Assembly (NCBI RefSeq): GCF_015352975.1
Contig: NZ_JACYIZ010000003.1
Coordinates: forward strand, 1 to 64,000
Direction: 5' to 3'
DNA length: 64,000 bases
DNA from: Aestuariimicrobium ganziense
GTDB lineage: Bacteria; Actinomycetota; Actinomycetes; Propionibacteriales; Propionibacteriaceae
Part shown: in pieces, positions 23,748-31,712 of the stretch
Layout of the letters: every line of letters starts with the position of its first letter
Position numbering within the stretch: position 1 is the stretch's first letter
Notes under the pieces: generated by a model
Told to the model about the DNA's origin: nothing
The model's input: only the letters and a program-made list of their open reading frames with translations
Database searches by the model: none
Program-made: the position numbers and the translations under genes

Positions 23748-26014
23748 CACGCCTCCTCGACGCTGACTGGGGTGACCATGACTCGCTCGCCCTCGACCAC
23801 CCGCAGATCTCCCTCGATCCGGAACCGGGCGCTCAGTGCCTCGTCCATCGACGACGAGCCGGCCCAGAGCGTGAGCCATCCGGGTTCGACCACCCGGCGC
23901 AGGTCACGGGCGACCAGGCTGGTGCGGTCGGCGTGCACGCTGAAGGTGACCCGTCTGGCCTGCCCAGCGGCCAGGTCGACCCGCGCGTAGCCGATCAGTC
24001 GCTTGACCGGCGTCGTGACCTGAGCCACCTCGTCACGCAGGTAGAGCTGGACGACGTGGGTGCCGTCGCGGTCGCCGGTGTTGGCCACGGTGACCGACAC
24101 CTCCAGCTGGCCATCGGGGTCGATCACCTCGGACGAGGTCTGCAGGTCTGACAGCGCGAAGGTCGTGTACGACAGGCCGTGGCCGAAGGGGTACAGCATC
24201 TCGGGATCGAGGCTGGTCAGGCCGCCCTGCCGACGTCCCAGCGGTGGAGCGAGGTAGGTCCAGGGCTGGGCGCCTGGCACTCTGGGCACGCCCACCGGCA
24301 GCCGGCCGGACGGGTTCACGCGCCCCGACCGCACCCCGGCGATCGCCTGGGCACCCTCTTCCCCGGGGCAGAAGGCTTGGACGACGGCCGCGCAGCGCGG
24401 CGCCAGGTCACCCAGGGCGTAGGGGCGTCCGGACACCACCAGCAGCACCACCGGCACACCGGTGTCGAGCAGCCTCTCGACCAGCACCTGCTGGCCACCT
24501 GGCAGTCGCAGGTCGGCGACGTCGTTGCCCTCACCCGAGCTACCCGCCCCGAACAGGCCGGCGATGTCACCGACACCGACGACGACCACGTCGGCCTCGC
24601 GGGCCACAGCCACCGCCTCGTCGACACCGGACAGGTCGTCGTCCTCGATCTCGCAGCCTCGGGCATGGGTGACCTCACCGAACTCTGCCCGCAACGCGTC
24701 GAGGATCGACCCGATCTCGATGCCGGCGGGCCCACCCGGGTGGTGCTTGAGCACGTGGTTGGGAAAGGAGTAGCAGCCGAGCATGGTGAGCGGGTCGTCG
24801 ATCACCGGCCCGACCGCGGCCAGGCGCACCCCTGGGGCCAGCGGCAGGGTCTCGTCGTTGGCCAGCAGGACGATCGACTCGTCGGCCAGCCGGCGGGCGA
24901 TGTCGCGGTTGCGCGCCGAGTCGAGGTCGATCGAGGTCTCGTCGTCCAGCCGCGGCTGCCAGCCGGGTTCGAGCAGTCCCAGGTCGTGCTTGTGCTGCAG
25001 CACCCGGCGCACGGCGACATCGAGCACATCGGCCTGCACGCGTCCCGACTCGATCGCCTCGCCCAGTTCGGTCAGGGTGTCGGTGTGCGGCAGTTCGACG
25101 TCGAGGCCGGCCTGCAGAGCCAGCACTGCCGCATCGGCCTTGGTCTCAGCGACGTGGTGGAACTCGCGCAGGAAGTTGATGGCGAAGTAGTCCGACACCA
25201 CCGTGCCCTCGAAGCCCCACTGGTCGCGCAGCACCTCGGTGAGCAGCCAAGGGTCTGCGGCGCACGGCACCCCGTCGACATCGGTGTAGGAGTTCATCAC
25301 CGACCGCGCCCCGCCGAGCCTCACCGCCATCTCGAACGGTTCGAGCACCACCTGCAGCAGGTGGCGCCGGCCCATCCGCACCGGCCCGTGGTTGAGGGCG
25401 GCGACCGAGGCCGAGTAGCCGGCGAAGTGCTTGAGCGTGGCGATGATGCCGGCACCCTCGAGGCCCTTCACGTAGGCGGTGCCGATGGTTGCGACCAGGT
25501 GAGGGTCCTCGCCGATGGTCTCCTCGACTCGTCCCCACCGGTAGTCGTGGACGACGTCGAGCACCGGCGACAGGGCCTGGTGCACCCCCACCGAGGCCAT
25601 GTCGTCGCCGATCGCAGCAGCCATCTGCTCGACCAGGTCGGGGTCGAAGGTGGCACCCCAGGCCAGGGCGGTCGGGTAGACGGTGGCCCCGTACGCGGTG
25701 AACCCGGTGAGGCACTCCTCGTGGGCGATCGCCGGCACACCGAAGCGTGACGACTCGACCACCACCCGCTGACGTTCACGCATGGCGGCCAGCCCCTCGG
25801 CCACGGTCAACGGCGAGGTGCCCCAGGTGCGGGTCAGTTGACCCAGCCCGTGGGCGACCGCGTCGTCGAATCCTGCGGGGTTCGCGGCACGCTCGTCCGA
25901 CAGTGGCGCCACCGTCGCGCCGTCACGATGCAGGTCCTGCACCCAGAAGCTGCCCAGCTGGGCCAGCTTCTCGGCCACTGTCATCTGGTCGAGCAGGTCG
26001 TCGACGCGCGACAT
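23747..26014 (-). CDS. GH3 family glycoside hydrolase (beta-glucosidase or beta-xylosidase type)
   Basis: This 755-residue protein has the three-domain GH3 form: a TIM barrel (residues about 1-330), an alpha/beta sandwich (about 370-590) and a C-terminal fibronectin-like domain (about 630-740). Motifs include LKHFAGYS near 200 and GFEGTVVSDYFAI near 280, whose Asp is the likely nucleophile. It would release terminal beta-linked sugars. There is no signal peptide, so it acts in the cytoplasm on imported glycosides. It is 3 bp after the TIM-barrel isomerase gene and overlaps the thioesterase start, inside a six-gene operon with two dehydrogenases. The exact sugar is not predictable. Confidence 0.9.
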   Translation of the reverse strand: MSRVDDLLDQMTVAEKLAQLGSFWVQDLHRDGATVAPLSDERAANPAGFDDAVAHGLGQLTRTWGTSPLTVAEGLAAMRERQRVVVESSRFGVPAIAHEECLTGFTAYGATVYPTALAWGATFDPDLVEQMAAAIGDDMASVGVHQALSPVLDVVHDYRWGRVEETIGEDPHLVATIGTAYVKGLEGAGIIATLKHFAGYSASVAALNHGPVRMGRRHLLQVVLEPFEMAVRLGGARSVMNSYTDVDGVPCAADPWLLTEVLRDQWGFEGTVVSDYFAINFLREFHHVAETKADAAVLALQAGLDVELPHTDTLTELGEAIESGRVQADVLDVAVRRVLQHKHDLGLLEPGWQPRLDDETSIDLDSARNRDIARRLADESIVLLANDETLPLAPGVRLAAVGPVIDDPLTMLGCYSFPNHVLKHHPGGPAGIEIGSILDALRAEFGEVTHARGCEIEDDDLSGVDEAVAVAREADVVVVGVGDIAGLFGAGSSGEGNDVADLRLPGGQQVLVERLLDTGVPVVLLVVSGRPYALGDLAPRCAAVVQAFCPGEEGAQAIAGVRSGRVNPSGRLPVGVPRVPGAQPWTYLAPPLGRRQGGLTSLDPEMLYPFGHGLSYTTFALSDLQTSSEVIDPDGQLEVSVTVANTGDRDGTHVVQLYLRDEVAQVTTPVKRLIGYARVDLAAGQARRVTFSVHADRTSLVARDLRRVVEPGWLTLWAGSSSMDEALSARFRIEGDLRVVEGERVMVTPVSVEEA

Positions 26015-26017
26015 GGC

Positions 26018-26866
26018 TCACCAACCGATCGAGCGCAGGTACTCCCTCGACTCACGGATGCAGTCGAACGGGTCGCGACCGTAGACGTCGTCCTGCTCGA
26101 CGAACAGGAAGCTCGCGCCGGTCTGCTCGGCCACCGGCAGGATCGCCGGCCAGTTCATGTTGCCCTGACCGACCTCGGCGTACTGGATGGTGTCGGCCTG
26201 GAACGCCTTCATGAACTCGCCGCGGCGCTCGGGGTCGGCCAGCATCTCCAGGGCGTCCGGGGGCAGCGTCCTGACCCGGTAGTCCTTGAGGTGGATCAGG
26301 TCGCAGACGCCCTCATAGGCCTTGAGCATGTCGATCGGGTTCATGCCACCGCGCTGCACCCAGTGCAGGTCGACCTCGAAGTGCACCGTCGGGGCGACCC
26401 GGCGGACGATGTCGAAGATCCGCTCGCCGTCGAACTGGGCCAGGTCGACGTGGTGGTTGTGGTAGCACAACTGGATGCCGTCGGCCTTGAGCTTCTGGGC
26501 AGCCTGCTCGCACTCGGTGGCCCACGCCTCGCAGCGCTCCTTGGTGGCCATCGCGTCGAAGGGCATCATGCCGATGCGGACGAACTTCGTCCCCAGCCGG
26601 CGGCAGACCTCGAGCAGCCAGTCGTACTCGTCGGCGATCGAGATGCCGTTGCCCTGGCCCTTGAGGACGACCGACAGCGCCCCGACCTGGAGGCCGAGTT
26701 CGTTGACGCCGCGCTCGAGTTGGGCGATGTGCTCTTCGTCGGTGGGCATCTGGGAGTACTCGACGGCGTCGTAGCCGAGTGCCCTGATCTGCTCGAGCAC
26801 CGGGTAGAGCCCCTGCTCGGCGACCTGGGTCTTGAACATCATCATCATCGAACCGATGGTGGCCAT
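26018..26866 (-). CDS. Sugar phosphate isomerase/epimerase-type TIM barrel
   Basis: This 282-residue protein belongs to the xylose isomerase-like/AP endonuclease 2 TIM-barrel group. Likely metal ligands are seen in LCYHNHHVDL (about 152), HFEVDLHWVQRGG (about 183) and LIHLKDYR (about 210), and a Glu in QYAEVGQGNMNW. Known members isomerise sugars, epimerise ketoses, act on inosose or remove C-linked sugars after oxidation. ATG 26866 follows AAGGAG. It lies between a Gfo/Idh/MocA dehydrogenase and a GH3 gene in one operon, so an oxidised sugar is the probable substrate; this is inference. Confidence 0.87.
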   Translation of the reverse strand: MATIGSMMMMFKTQVAEQGLYPVLEQIRALGYDAVEYSQMPTDEEHIAQLERGVNELGLQVGALSVVLKGQGNGISIADEYDWLLEVCRRLGTKFVRIGMMPFDAMATKERCEAWATECEQAAQKLKADGIQLCYHNHHVDLAQFDGERIFDIVRRVAPTVHFEVDLHWVQRGGMNPIDMLKAYEGVCDLIHLKDYRVRTLPPDALEMLADPERRGEFMKAFQADTIQYAEVGQGNMNWPAILPVAEQTGASFLFVEQDDVYGRDPFDCIRESREYLRSIGW

Positions 26867-26899
26867 GGTGTCTCCTTGGGTGAGAAGTGGGGTGGTGGT

Positions 26900-26933
26900 G
26901 GTCTCGACACGCTCGCTTCGCTCGCCACTCGAC
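26900..26933. repeat. REP-like dyad repeat inside the glycoside operon
   Basis: GGTCTCGACACGCTCGCTTC followed by GCTCGCCACTCGAC contains the near-palindrome CGCTCGCTTCGCTCGC. Similar units are at 19248-19284 and 53671-53711, with a diverged one at 43127-43168. It fills the 83-bp gap between two genes of the operon and could form a hairpin that affects transcript stability. Confidence 0.7.
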
Positions 26934-26949
26934 AAGCGAGGTGGCTGGG

Positions 26950-28131
26950 TCAGCTGCGCGAGGGCCAGTCGCCGCCCTCGTCGGTGATCCGCTTGTTCAG
27001 CTCGTGCAGGTAGCGGGGCTCGTCGAAGTTCTCGATCGAGACCTCTTCGCCGGTCCAGGCCGACAGGTGGATCGCGTTGGCCAGCCGCACGCCGTGGATG
27101 CCGTCGCCGCCGGGGGCGAGCAACTGCTCCTCACCGTGCACGGCTGCGGCGAAGTTGCGCAGCACCTCGATGTGCTGCATGCCCCAGACCGAGCCGTAGT
27201 CCTTGGTCTCGGTGTCGAAGTACTCCTTGGAGTCGAGCTCGCCACGGAAGATCTGCGACACCTGCTGCATGGTGAGCTGCTTGCTGAGCTCCTGCTCGCT
27301 GGCCTTGAGCTTGGTGATGGTCACGCTCTTCGACCCGTCGACGACGATCTTGCCCTTGTCACACAGGATCTCGAGGCGGTCGGTGCCGGCGATGTCGTGG
27401 GTGCAGGTGATGAAGGTGCCGGTGGCGCCGTCGCCGAAGTCGACCAGGGCGTTCACCTCGTCCTCGACGACGATGTCGCGCTTGAAACCGAAGGCGCACT
27501 TGGCGAACACGCTCTTGGGCACGCCGCAGATCCACTGCCACAGGTCGAGCTGGTGGGGAGCCTGGTTGACCAGGACGCCGCCGCCCTCGCCGCCCCAGGT
27601 CGCACGCCACGCCGACTGGTCGTAATAGCCCTGCGGACGCCACCAGGTGGTGATGATCCACGAGGTGTGGCGAAGCGCGCCCAGCTCACCGGAGTCGAGC
27701 AGGGCCTTGATGTCCTTGTAGAGCGGGTTGGTGCGCTGGTTGAAGAACACCCCGAAGACCAGCTCGGGCTTGGTGGCAGCGTGGTCGATCACCTCGCGGG
27801 CCTGCTTGGTGTAGACGCCGACCGGCTTCTCGAGCAGCGCATGGATGTTGCGGTCGAGCGCGGCGATGCCCATCTCGGGGTGCAGGTAGTGCGGCACGGT
27901 GGTGACGATGGCGTCGACCTGGCCGGAGTCGAGCATGGCGATGTAGTCGGTGTGGAAGGGGGCACCGAAGCCCTCGGCGGCCTCACGCTTGGACTCGTCG
28001 ATGTCGCAGATGGCGCCGAGCACCATGCCGGGCACCTTGTCCTCCTGGAGGAACCTGGCGTACATCCCTCCCTCGGCGCCGAGTCCGATGATGCCCAGGC
28101 GGACGGGGCTGGGGGTGGTGGTGTCGTTCAT
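26950..28131 (-). CDS. Gfo/Idh/MocA family oxidoreductase
   Basis: This 393-residue protein has an N-terminal Rossmann fold (RLGIIGLGAEGGMYARF, residues about 11-27), the family motif LLEKPVGVYT near 101, and a C-terminal domain with GGGVLVNQAPHQLDLWQW near 180, where His and Asp residues line the usual active site. It should oxidise a sugar or cyclitol using NAD(P). ATG 28131 lies five bases after AGGAG; a GTG at 28137 is the alternative. It follows a second Gfo/Idh/MocA gene almost without a gap. Pairing with TIM-barrel proteins and a GH3 enzyme suggests oxidative sugar degradation. Confidence 0.88.
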   Translation of the reverse strand: MNDTTTPSPVRLGIIGLGAEGGMYARFLQEDKVPGMVLGAICDIDESKREAAEGFGAPFHTDYIAMLDSGQVDAIVTTVPHYLHPEMGIAALDRNIHALLEKPVGVYTKQAREVIDHAATKPELVFGVFFNQRTNPLYKDIKALLDSGELGALRHTSWIITTWWRPQGYYDQSAWRATWGGEGGGVLVNQAPHQLDLWQWICGVPKSVFAKCAFGFKRDIVVEDEVNALVDFGDGATGTFITCTHDIAGTDRLEILCDKGKIVVDGSKSVTITKLKASEQELSKQLTMQQVSQIFRGELDSKEYFDTETKDYGSVWGMQHIEVLRNFAAAVHGEEQLLAPGGDGIHGVRLANAIHLSAWTGEEVSIENFDEPRYLHELNKRITDEGGDWPSRS

Positions 28132-28133
28132 GG

Positions 28134-29204
28134 TCACTCCTGGTGGGATGAGGTGGCAGTGGGCGTAGTCGGGGGGTGCAGGGGGTTCTCCCCCGCCTGT
28201 GGAACCGTCAGGGGGCGTTCGGGGCCGGTGTCGCGGTAGATGGCGGCCAGGATCTGCAGGGTGATGTCGGCCTCGTCGGGTGAGATCCAGAACGGCTGGT
28301 CGTCGTCCAACCGGTCGTAGAAGTCACGGATCAGCAGTTCGTGGGAGTAACCCCAGTAGGCGCGGCCGGTGGAGGGCACGAGCCGTTCAGGGGTGTAGCT
28401 CGAGCGGCCGGAGTCGAAGTCGGTGACGGTCAGGCCCTCGAACAGCCGTGCGCTGCCCAGCTCGCCCCAGATCTCGATCTCGACCGGGCGGTGGACGGCG
28501 GAGTTCAAGGTGGCGAAGAAGGTGGTCTGTGCTCCCGACGGATGGGTGATCCAGGCGGTGGCGGTGTCCTCGACCTCGATCTGGCCGTCGAACTTGGTCT
28601 GGGCGGCGTGGCCACGCACGTCCTCGACCCCACCCAGCAGCCACTGGACGAGGTCGAGGGTGTGGATGGCCTGGTTGATCAGCACGCCGCCGCCGCTGCC
28701 GTCCCAGGTCGCCCGCCACGGACGGGCCTGGTAGTAGGGCATGGTGCGGGTCCAGACCACATTGGCCCACGCCCCCTGGATGGTGCCCAGCTCGCCCTGG
28801 TCGAGCACCCGCTTGAGTTCCTGGGCGGTGGCGTTGTAGCGGTTCTGGAAGCAGATGCCGACCTTGCCGGTGGCCCGGCGTGCGGCCTCGATGATCGCAT
28901 CGGCACCGGCACGGGAGTGGGCCAGCGGCTTCTCGAGGATCACGTTCGCCCCGGCGTCGAGCAGGTCGACCGCGACCGGTGCGTGCTGGTGGTGCGGGGT
29001 GGTGACATGGACGACATCGGGAGCGAGGTCGGCATACATCTGGTTGTGGTCGCCATAGACCGCCACACCGTGGGCGGCCGCGGCTTCGGCGCGCTCGTGG
29101 TCGGTCTCGACCAGGCCGACGAGTTCGGCGTCCTGGATCGCCTCGATCGCGGTCAGGTGGACGACCGAGACGTCGCCGACGCCGACCAGGGCCACGCGTG
29201 TCAT
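28134..29204 (-). CDS. Gfo/Idh/MocA family oxidoreductase
   Basis: This 356-residue protein shows VALVGVGDVSVVHL at the N-terminal nucleotide fold, ILEKPLAHSRAGAD near residue 90, and GGGVLINQAIHTLDLVQW near 170. It is related to the following dehydrogenase but clearly distinct. ATG 29204 with GGGGGAC upstream is preferred; a GTG at 29216 directly after the preceding stop is possible. Two different dehydrogenases in one operon suggest either two oxidation steps or an oxidation and a later reduction of the same sugar. The C-terminal 25 residues (GENPLHPPTTPTATSSHQE) look disordered. Confidence 0.87.
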   Translation of the reverse strand: MTRVALVGVGDVSVVHLTAIEAIQDAELVGLVETDHERAEAAAAHGVAVYGDHNQMYADLAPDVVHVTTPHHQHAPVAVDLLDAGANVILEKPLAHSRAGADAIIEAARRATGKVGICFQNRYNATAQELKRVLDQGELGTIQGAWANVVWTRTMPYYQARPWRATWDGSGGGVLINQAIHTLDLVQWLLGGVEDVRGHAAQTKFDGQIEVEDTATAWITHPSGAQTTFFATLNSAVHRPVEIEIWGELGSARLFEGLTVTDFDSGRSSYTPERLVPSTGRAYWGYSHELLIRDFYDRLDDDQPFWISPDEADITLQILAAIYRDTGPERPLTVPQAGENPLHPPTTPTATSSHQE

Positions 29205-29216
29205 CTCGTCCCCCAC

Positions 29217-30044
29217 TCAGGCGTACTCGACGCCGACCTCGTCGAACAACCCGACCAGTGCGTCGTGGGCCTTGGCCCACAGCGTCGGTCCGGTCATCGC
29301 CCCGAAGGCGGTGTAGTCGGCCAGGTGCGGCTCGATGGAGAAGAAGCCGTCGTAGCCGGACTCCTTGAGCGCAGCGATGAGTTCGCGCCACTGTCCGTCG
29401 CCGTCACCGGCGGGGACGATGGTCGGGGTGCCGGCGACCGCATCCTTGACGTGCACGTAGGCGATCCGGTCGCGCAGCAGCGGCCAGGCCTCGTCGAACG
29501 GACGAGCGTCGCACTGCACGTAGTTGGCGGGGTCGATGATCAGCTTGAAGTGGTCGCAGGCCAGTGCGTCGGCGAGCCCCTTGACCCGGCTGGGCACGTC
29601 GCCGTAGATGTCCTTCTCGTTCTCGTGCAGCAGGACGACGTCGGCGCCCGCGGCCCGGTCGACCAGGGCGCGCATGCGGCGCAGCACCTCGTCGCGGTGC
29701 TGGTCGGGGTCGTCACCCTCGGGGATGAAGAAGCTGAAGATGCGAATGTTGGGGGCGCCGAGGTACTGCGCGACGTGCAGGGCGCGGTCCATGTCGGCCA
29801 GGTGGGGCTCGAAGTCGTCGGTGACGAAGATCTTGCCGATCGGCGAACCGACCGAGCTGACCTTGATACCGGCCTCGTCGAGCATCTGCTTGGCCCGGGC
29901 CAGCTGCTCGTCGTCGAGCTTGAGCACGTTGATGCCCCAGGCACTGCGGAACTCGACGTACTTGACGCCCAGTTCGGTGAGCAGTGCGATCTGCTCGGCC
30001 AGGTCGTCAGCGATCTCGTCAGCGAAACCGGTGCGCGTCCACAT
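29217..30044 (-). CDS. Sugar phosphate isomerase/epimerase-type TIM barrel
   Basis: This 275-residue protein is a second xylose isomerase-like TIM barrel. Likely metal-site segments are VVLLHENEKDIYGD (Glu, about residue 138), LIIDPANYVQ (Asp), RIAYVHVKDAV (His) and FFSIEPHL (Glu near 248). It differs from the barrel at 26018, so the operon has two separate activities. ATG 30044 follows GGGAGGGCC. It is the first gene of the operon and is preceded by a promoter region with a dyad. The substrate is not predictable; a keto-sugar or inosose is likely given the neighbouring dehydrogenases. Confidence 0.87.
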   Translation of the reverse strand: MWTRTGFADEIADDLAEQIALLTELGVKYVEFRSAWGINVLKLDDEQLARAKQMLDEAGIKVSSVGSPIGKIFVTDDFEPHLADMDRALHVAQYLGAPNIRIFSFFIPEGDDPDQHRDEVLRRMRALVDRAAGADVVLLHENEKDIYGDVPSRVKGLADALACDHFKLIIDPANYVQCDARPFDEAWPLLRDRIAYVHVKDAVAGTPTIVPAGDGDGQWRELIAALKESGYDGFFSIEPHLADYTAFGAMTGPTLWAKAHDALVGLFDEVGVEYA

Positions 30045-30075
30045 GTATGGCCCTCCCAAGGTGGTCTGACCTGCA

Positions 30076-30123
30076 ACCCTAGGCAGGCACGGCGTTGCCG
30101 GTCAGGGGTTGCCAAGCTTTGCC
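30076..30123 (-). promoter_or_regulatory. Probable promoter and operator of the glycoside operon
   Basis: Reading on the minus strand, TGACCG (30104-30099) and TAGGGT (30081-30076) are 17 bp apart and fit -35 and -10 boxes. Just upstream lies an imperfect dyad, TTGCCAAGCTTTGCC (30109-30123), which resembles a LacI-family site. No intact LacI gene is near in the window. Confidence 0.5.
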
Positions 30124-30155
30124 GCCATCACCGCACCGGGGCAGGGAGGGGTCGA

Positions 30156-30210
30156 TCAGCGCCCGAGTCGGGTCTCGATCCGCTCGACCACGGCGGCGTC
30201 GAGGGCAACC
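30156..30210 (-). pseudogene. C-terminal fragment of a gene cut by the IS3 element
   Basis: A minus-strand frame enters from the IS3 boundary at 30210 and ends at TGA 30156-30158 with VALDAAVVERIETRLGR. The composition looks coding, and its position just upstream of the operon would suit a regulator gene, but 17 residues are too few to name a family. The remainder of the gene is not found on the other side of the IS. Confidence 0.4.
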
Positions 30211-30242
30211 GGGACTGCTGCACGTCTTGGTGACAGGTTGGG

Positions 30243-31114
30243 TTAGGCGGCTTGGTCTGCCGGTGTGGTCATGATGGTCTCGAACTCGATGGGGGTCAAA
30301 CGTCCCGGGCGGGCTTGTCGTCGGCGGCGGTGGTAGGTCCGTTCGATCCAGGTCACGATCGCGATGCGGAGGTCGTGGCGGGTGTGCCAGCGGTGTCGGT
30401 CGAGGACGTTGTTCTGGAGCAGGGCGAAGAAGGATTCCATGGCGGCGTTGTCGCCGGCGGAGGCGACCTGGCCCATCGAGCCGGTCAGGTCGTGACGACG
30501 CAGGGCGGCCAGGTACTTCCTGGACCGGAATTGACTGCCCCGATCGCTGTGCACGATGCAGCCGGTCACTTTGCCGCGGCGGGCCACCGCCATGGCGAGG
30601 GCGTCGACCGCGATCCGGGACTTCATCCGGTCACTGATGGAGTAGCCGACGATCCGGTTGGAGTACACGTCCTTGACCGCGCACAGGTACAGCTTGCCCT
30701 GGCCGGTGCGGTGCTCGGTGATGTCGGTCAGCCACAACTGGTTCGGCGCTACGGAGGTGAAGTCGCGCCGCACGTGGTCGTCGTGGACGGGCGGGCCCGG
30801 CTTCTTCCCGTTCGTGCTGCGCTTCTTGCCGAACACGCTCCACCACCGGTTGGCCGCACAGATCCGCCACACCCGCCGGTCGCAGCCGGTGTGGCCGGCT
30901 GCACGGACCTCATCGGCCAGCAGCCGGTAGCCGAACTCCGGATCATCGTGGTGGGCGTCGAACAACGCGTTCGCCAGAAGCGCCTCATCGAGTTCCCTGG
31001 CAGTGACCGGACGGGCGAGCCAGCGGTAGTAGGGCTGGCGGGCGAGCTTGAGGACCCGCCACTCACCGTGACGGGGATCTGGTCAGCAGCGAGCTCCTTC
31101 ACGAGCGGGCACAT
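30243..31114 (-). pseudogene. IS3 transposase orfB, frameshifted near its start
   Basis: The main frame (30965 to 30243) encodes the integrase-like catalytic domain with the DDE residues in WLTDITEHRTGQGKLYLCAV (Asp), VHSDRGSQFRSRKY (Asp) and DNAAMESFFALLQNNVL (Glu). The expected N-terminal stretch CPLVKELAADQIPVTV is present at 31114-31070 but in another frame, and RVLKLARQPYYRWLARPVTA continues in the catalytic frame. An indel near GTGAGTGGCGGGTCC at about 31065 separates them. The normal product is an orfA-orfB fusion made by frameshifting; this copy would need a second shift, so it is probably dead. Confidence 0.7.
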
Positions 31115-31400
31115 CTTTTTCCGGCAAGTTGGCCTGCGACAAATACGCCACCGCGCGGCGCAGGATCTCGTTCTCCTGCTCCAGCAGCCGGCTACGGCGC
31201 TTCAACTCCCGCAGCTCGGCCGACTCCGCGCTGGTCACACCGGGCCGGTGGCCGTCCTCGACATCAGCGCGCTGCAGCCAGTTCCGCAGACACGACTCAC
31301 TGATCCCGAAGTCCTTGGCGATCTGGGCAATCGGAGCCTCGCCACGACGGGCCACCGCGACCACGTCGTCACGGAACTCCTTCGGATGGGGTCTGGGCAT
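31083..31400 (-). CDS. IS3 transposase orfA (DNA-binding subunit)
   Basis: This 105-residue protein has the IS3 OrfA helix-turn-helix (KEFRDDVVAVARRGEAPIAQ, IAKDFGISESCLRNWL) and a C-terminal leucine-zipper-like helix (ELRELKRRSRLLEQENEILR). It normally binds the IS ends and fuses to OrfB at an A-rich slip site; here GAAAAAG lies at about 31116-31122, near its 3' end. ATG 31400 starts the conserved region. The partner frame is broken, so the protein may act only as a regulator of related IS copies. Confidence 0.8.
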   Translation of the reverse strand: MPRPHPKEFRDDVVAVARRGEAPIAQIAKDFGISESCLRNWLQRADVEDGHRPGVTSAESAELRELKRRSRLLEQENEILRRAVAYLSQANLPEKDVPAREGARC

Positions 31401-31469
31401 GGTCAACATCCTTCCAGCAGGACCTCTCGGCCCCACAGATCGAATGTCACCTCCTCGTGCAGCAGTCCC

Positions 31470-31712
31470 CTCCCTTTTCAGCCGCCGGAAACGGTCCCCA
31501 ATTCGACCGTCGTTGACAGGCGATGTCAGTCTGATATTCGCGGGTTGGTTACCGCAGGACGGTGCTTTCGGCTCGGAACGTCACGCGTGTCTAGGATCGA
31601 GCGTCGCCGCCGGTGAGGGTGGCTGCTCATAGGTGTATCGCGGGTCGTTCCGGTCGCTGCGTCACCTCGTGACCGGCCGGTCTCCAGGCCAAGTTCGTGG
31701 TCCTCGAAGGGA
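31470..31712 (+). other. Gap between IS3 and the IS110 transposase, with an orphan promoter
   Basis: No gene is seen. A promoter-like pair, TTGACA (31513-31518) and TATTCG (31535-31540), 16 bp apart, points right toward the IS110 element and has no intact gene downstream. It may be what is left of the 5' region of the VOC gene cut by IS110, whose 3' part is at 32919-33218, but no VOC coding start is recognisable. The left end of IS110 lies within 31600-31712 and was not resolved. Confidence 0.45.

Larger units (their letters stand above)
30211..31469 (-). mobile_element. IS3-family insertion sequence, probably inactive
   Basis: GGGACTGCTGCACG at 30211-30224 and its exact complement at 31456-31469 bound a 1,259-bp element, and a second matching block, GGTGACA, follows four bases further in at both ends. 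It contains orfA and orfB of an IS3 transposase. No matching short target duplication is visible in the flanks, which hold unrelated sequence. Confidence 0.8.

Noticed and set aside
28341..30233. A 630-codon plus-strand frame over the dehydrogenase and isomerase genes
   Set aside because: Antisense shadow; the minus-strand proteins have clear family motifs and coupled starts.
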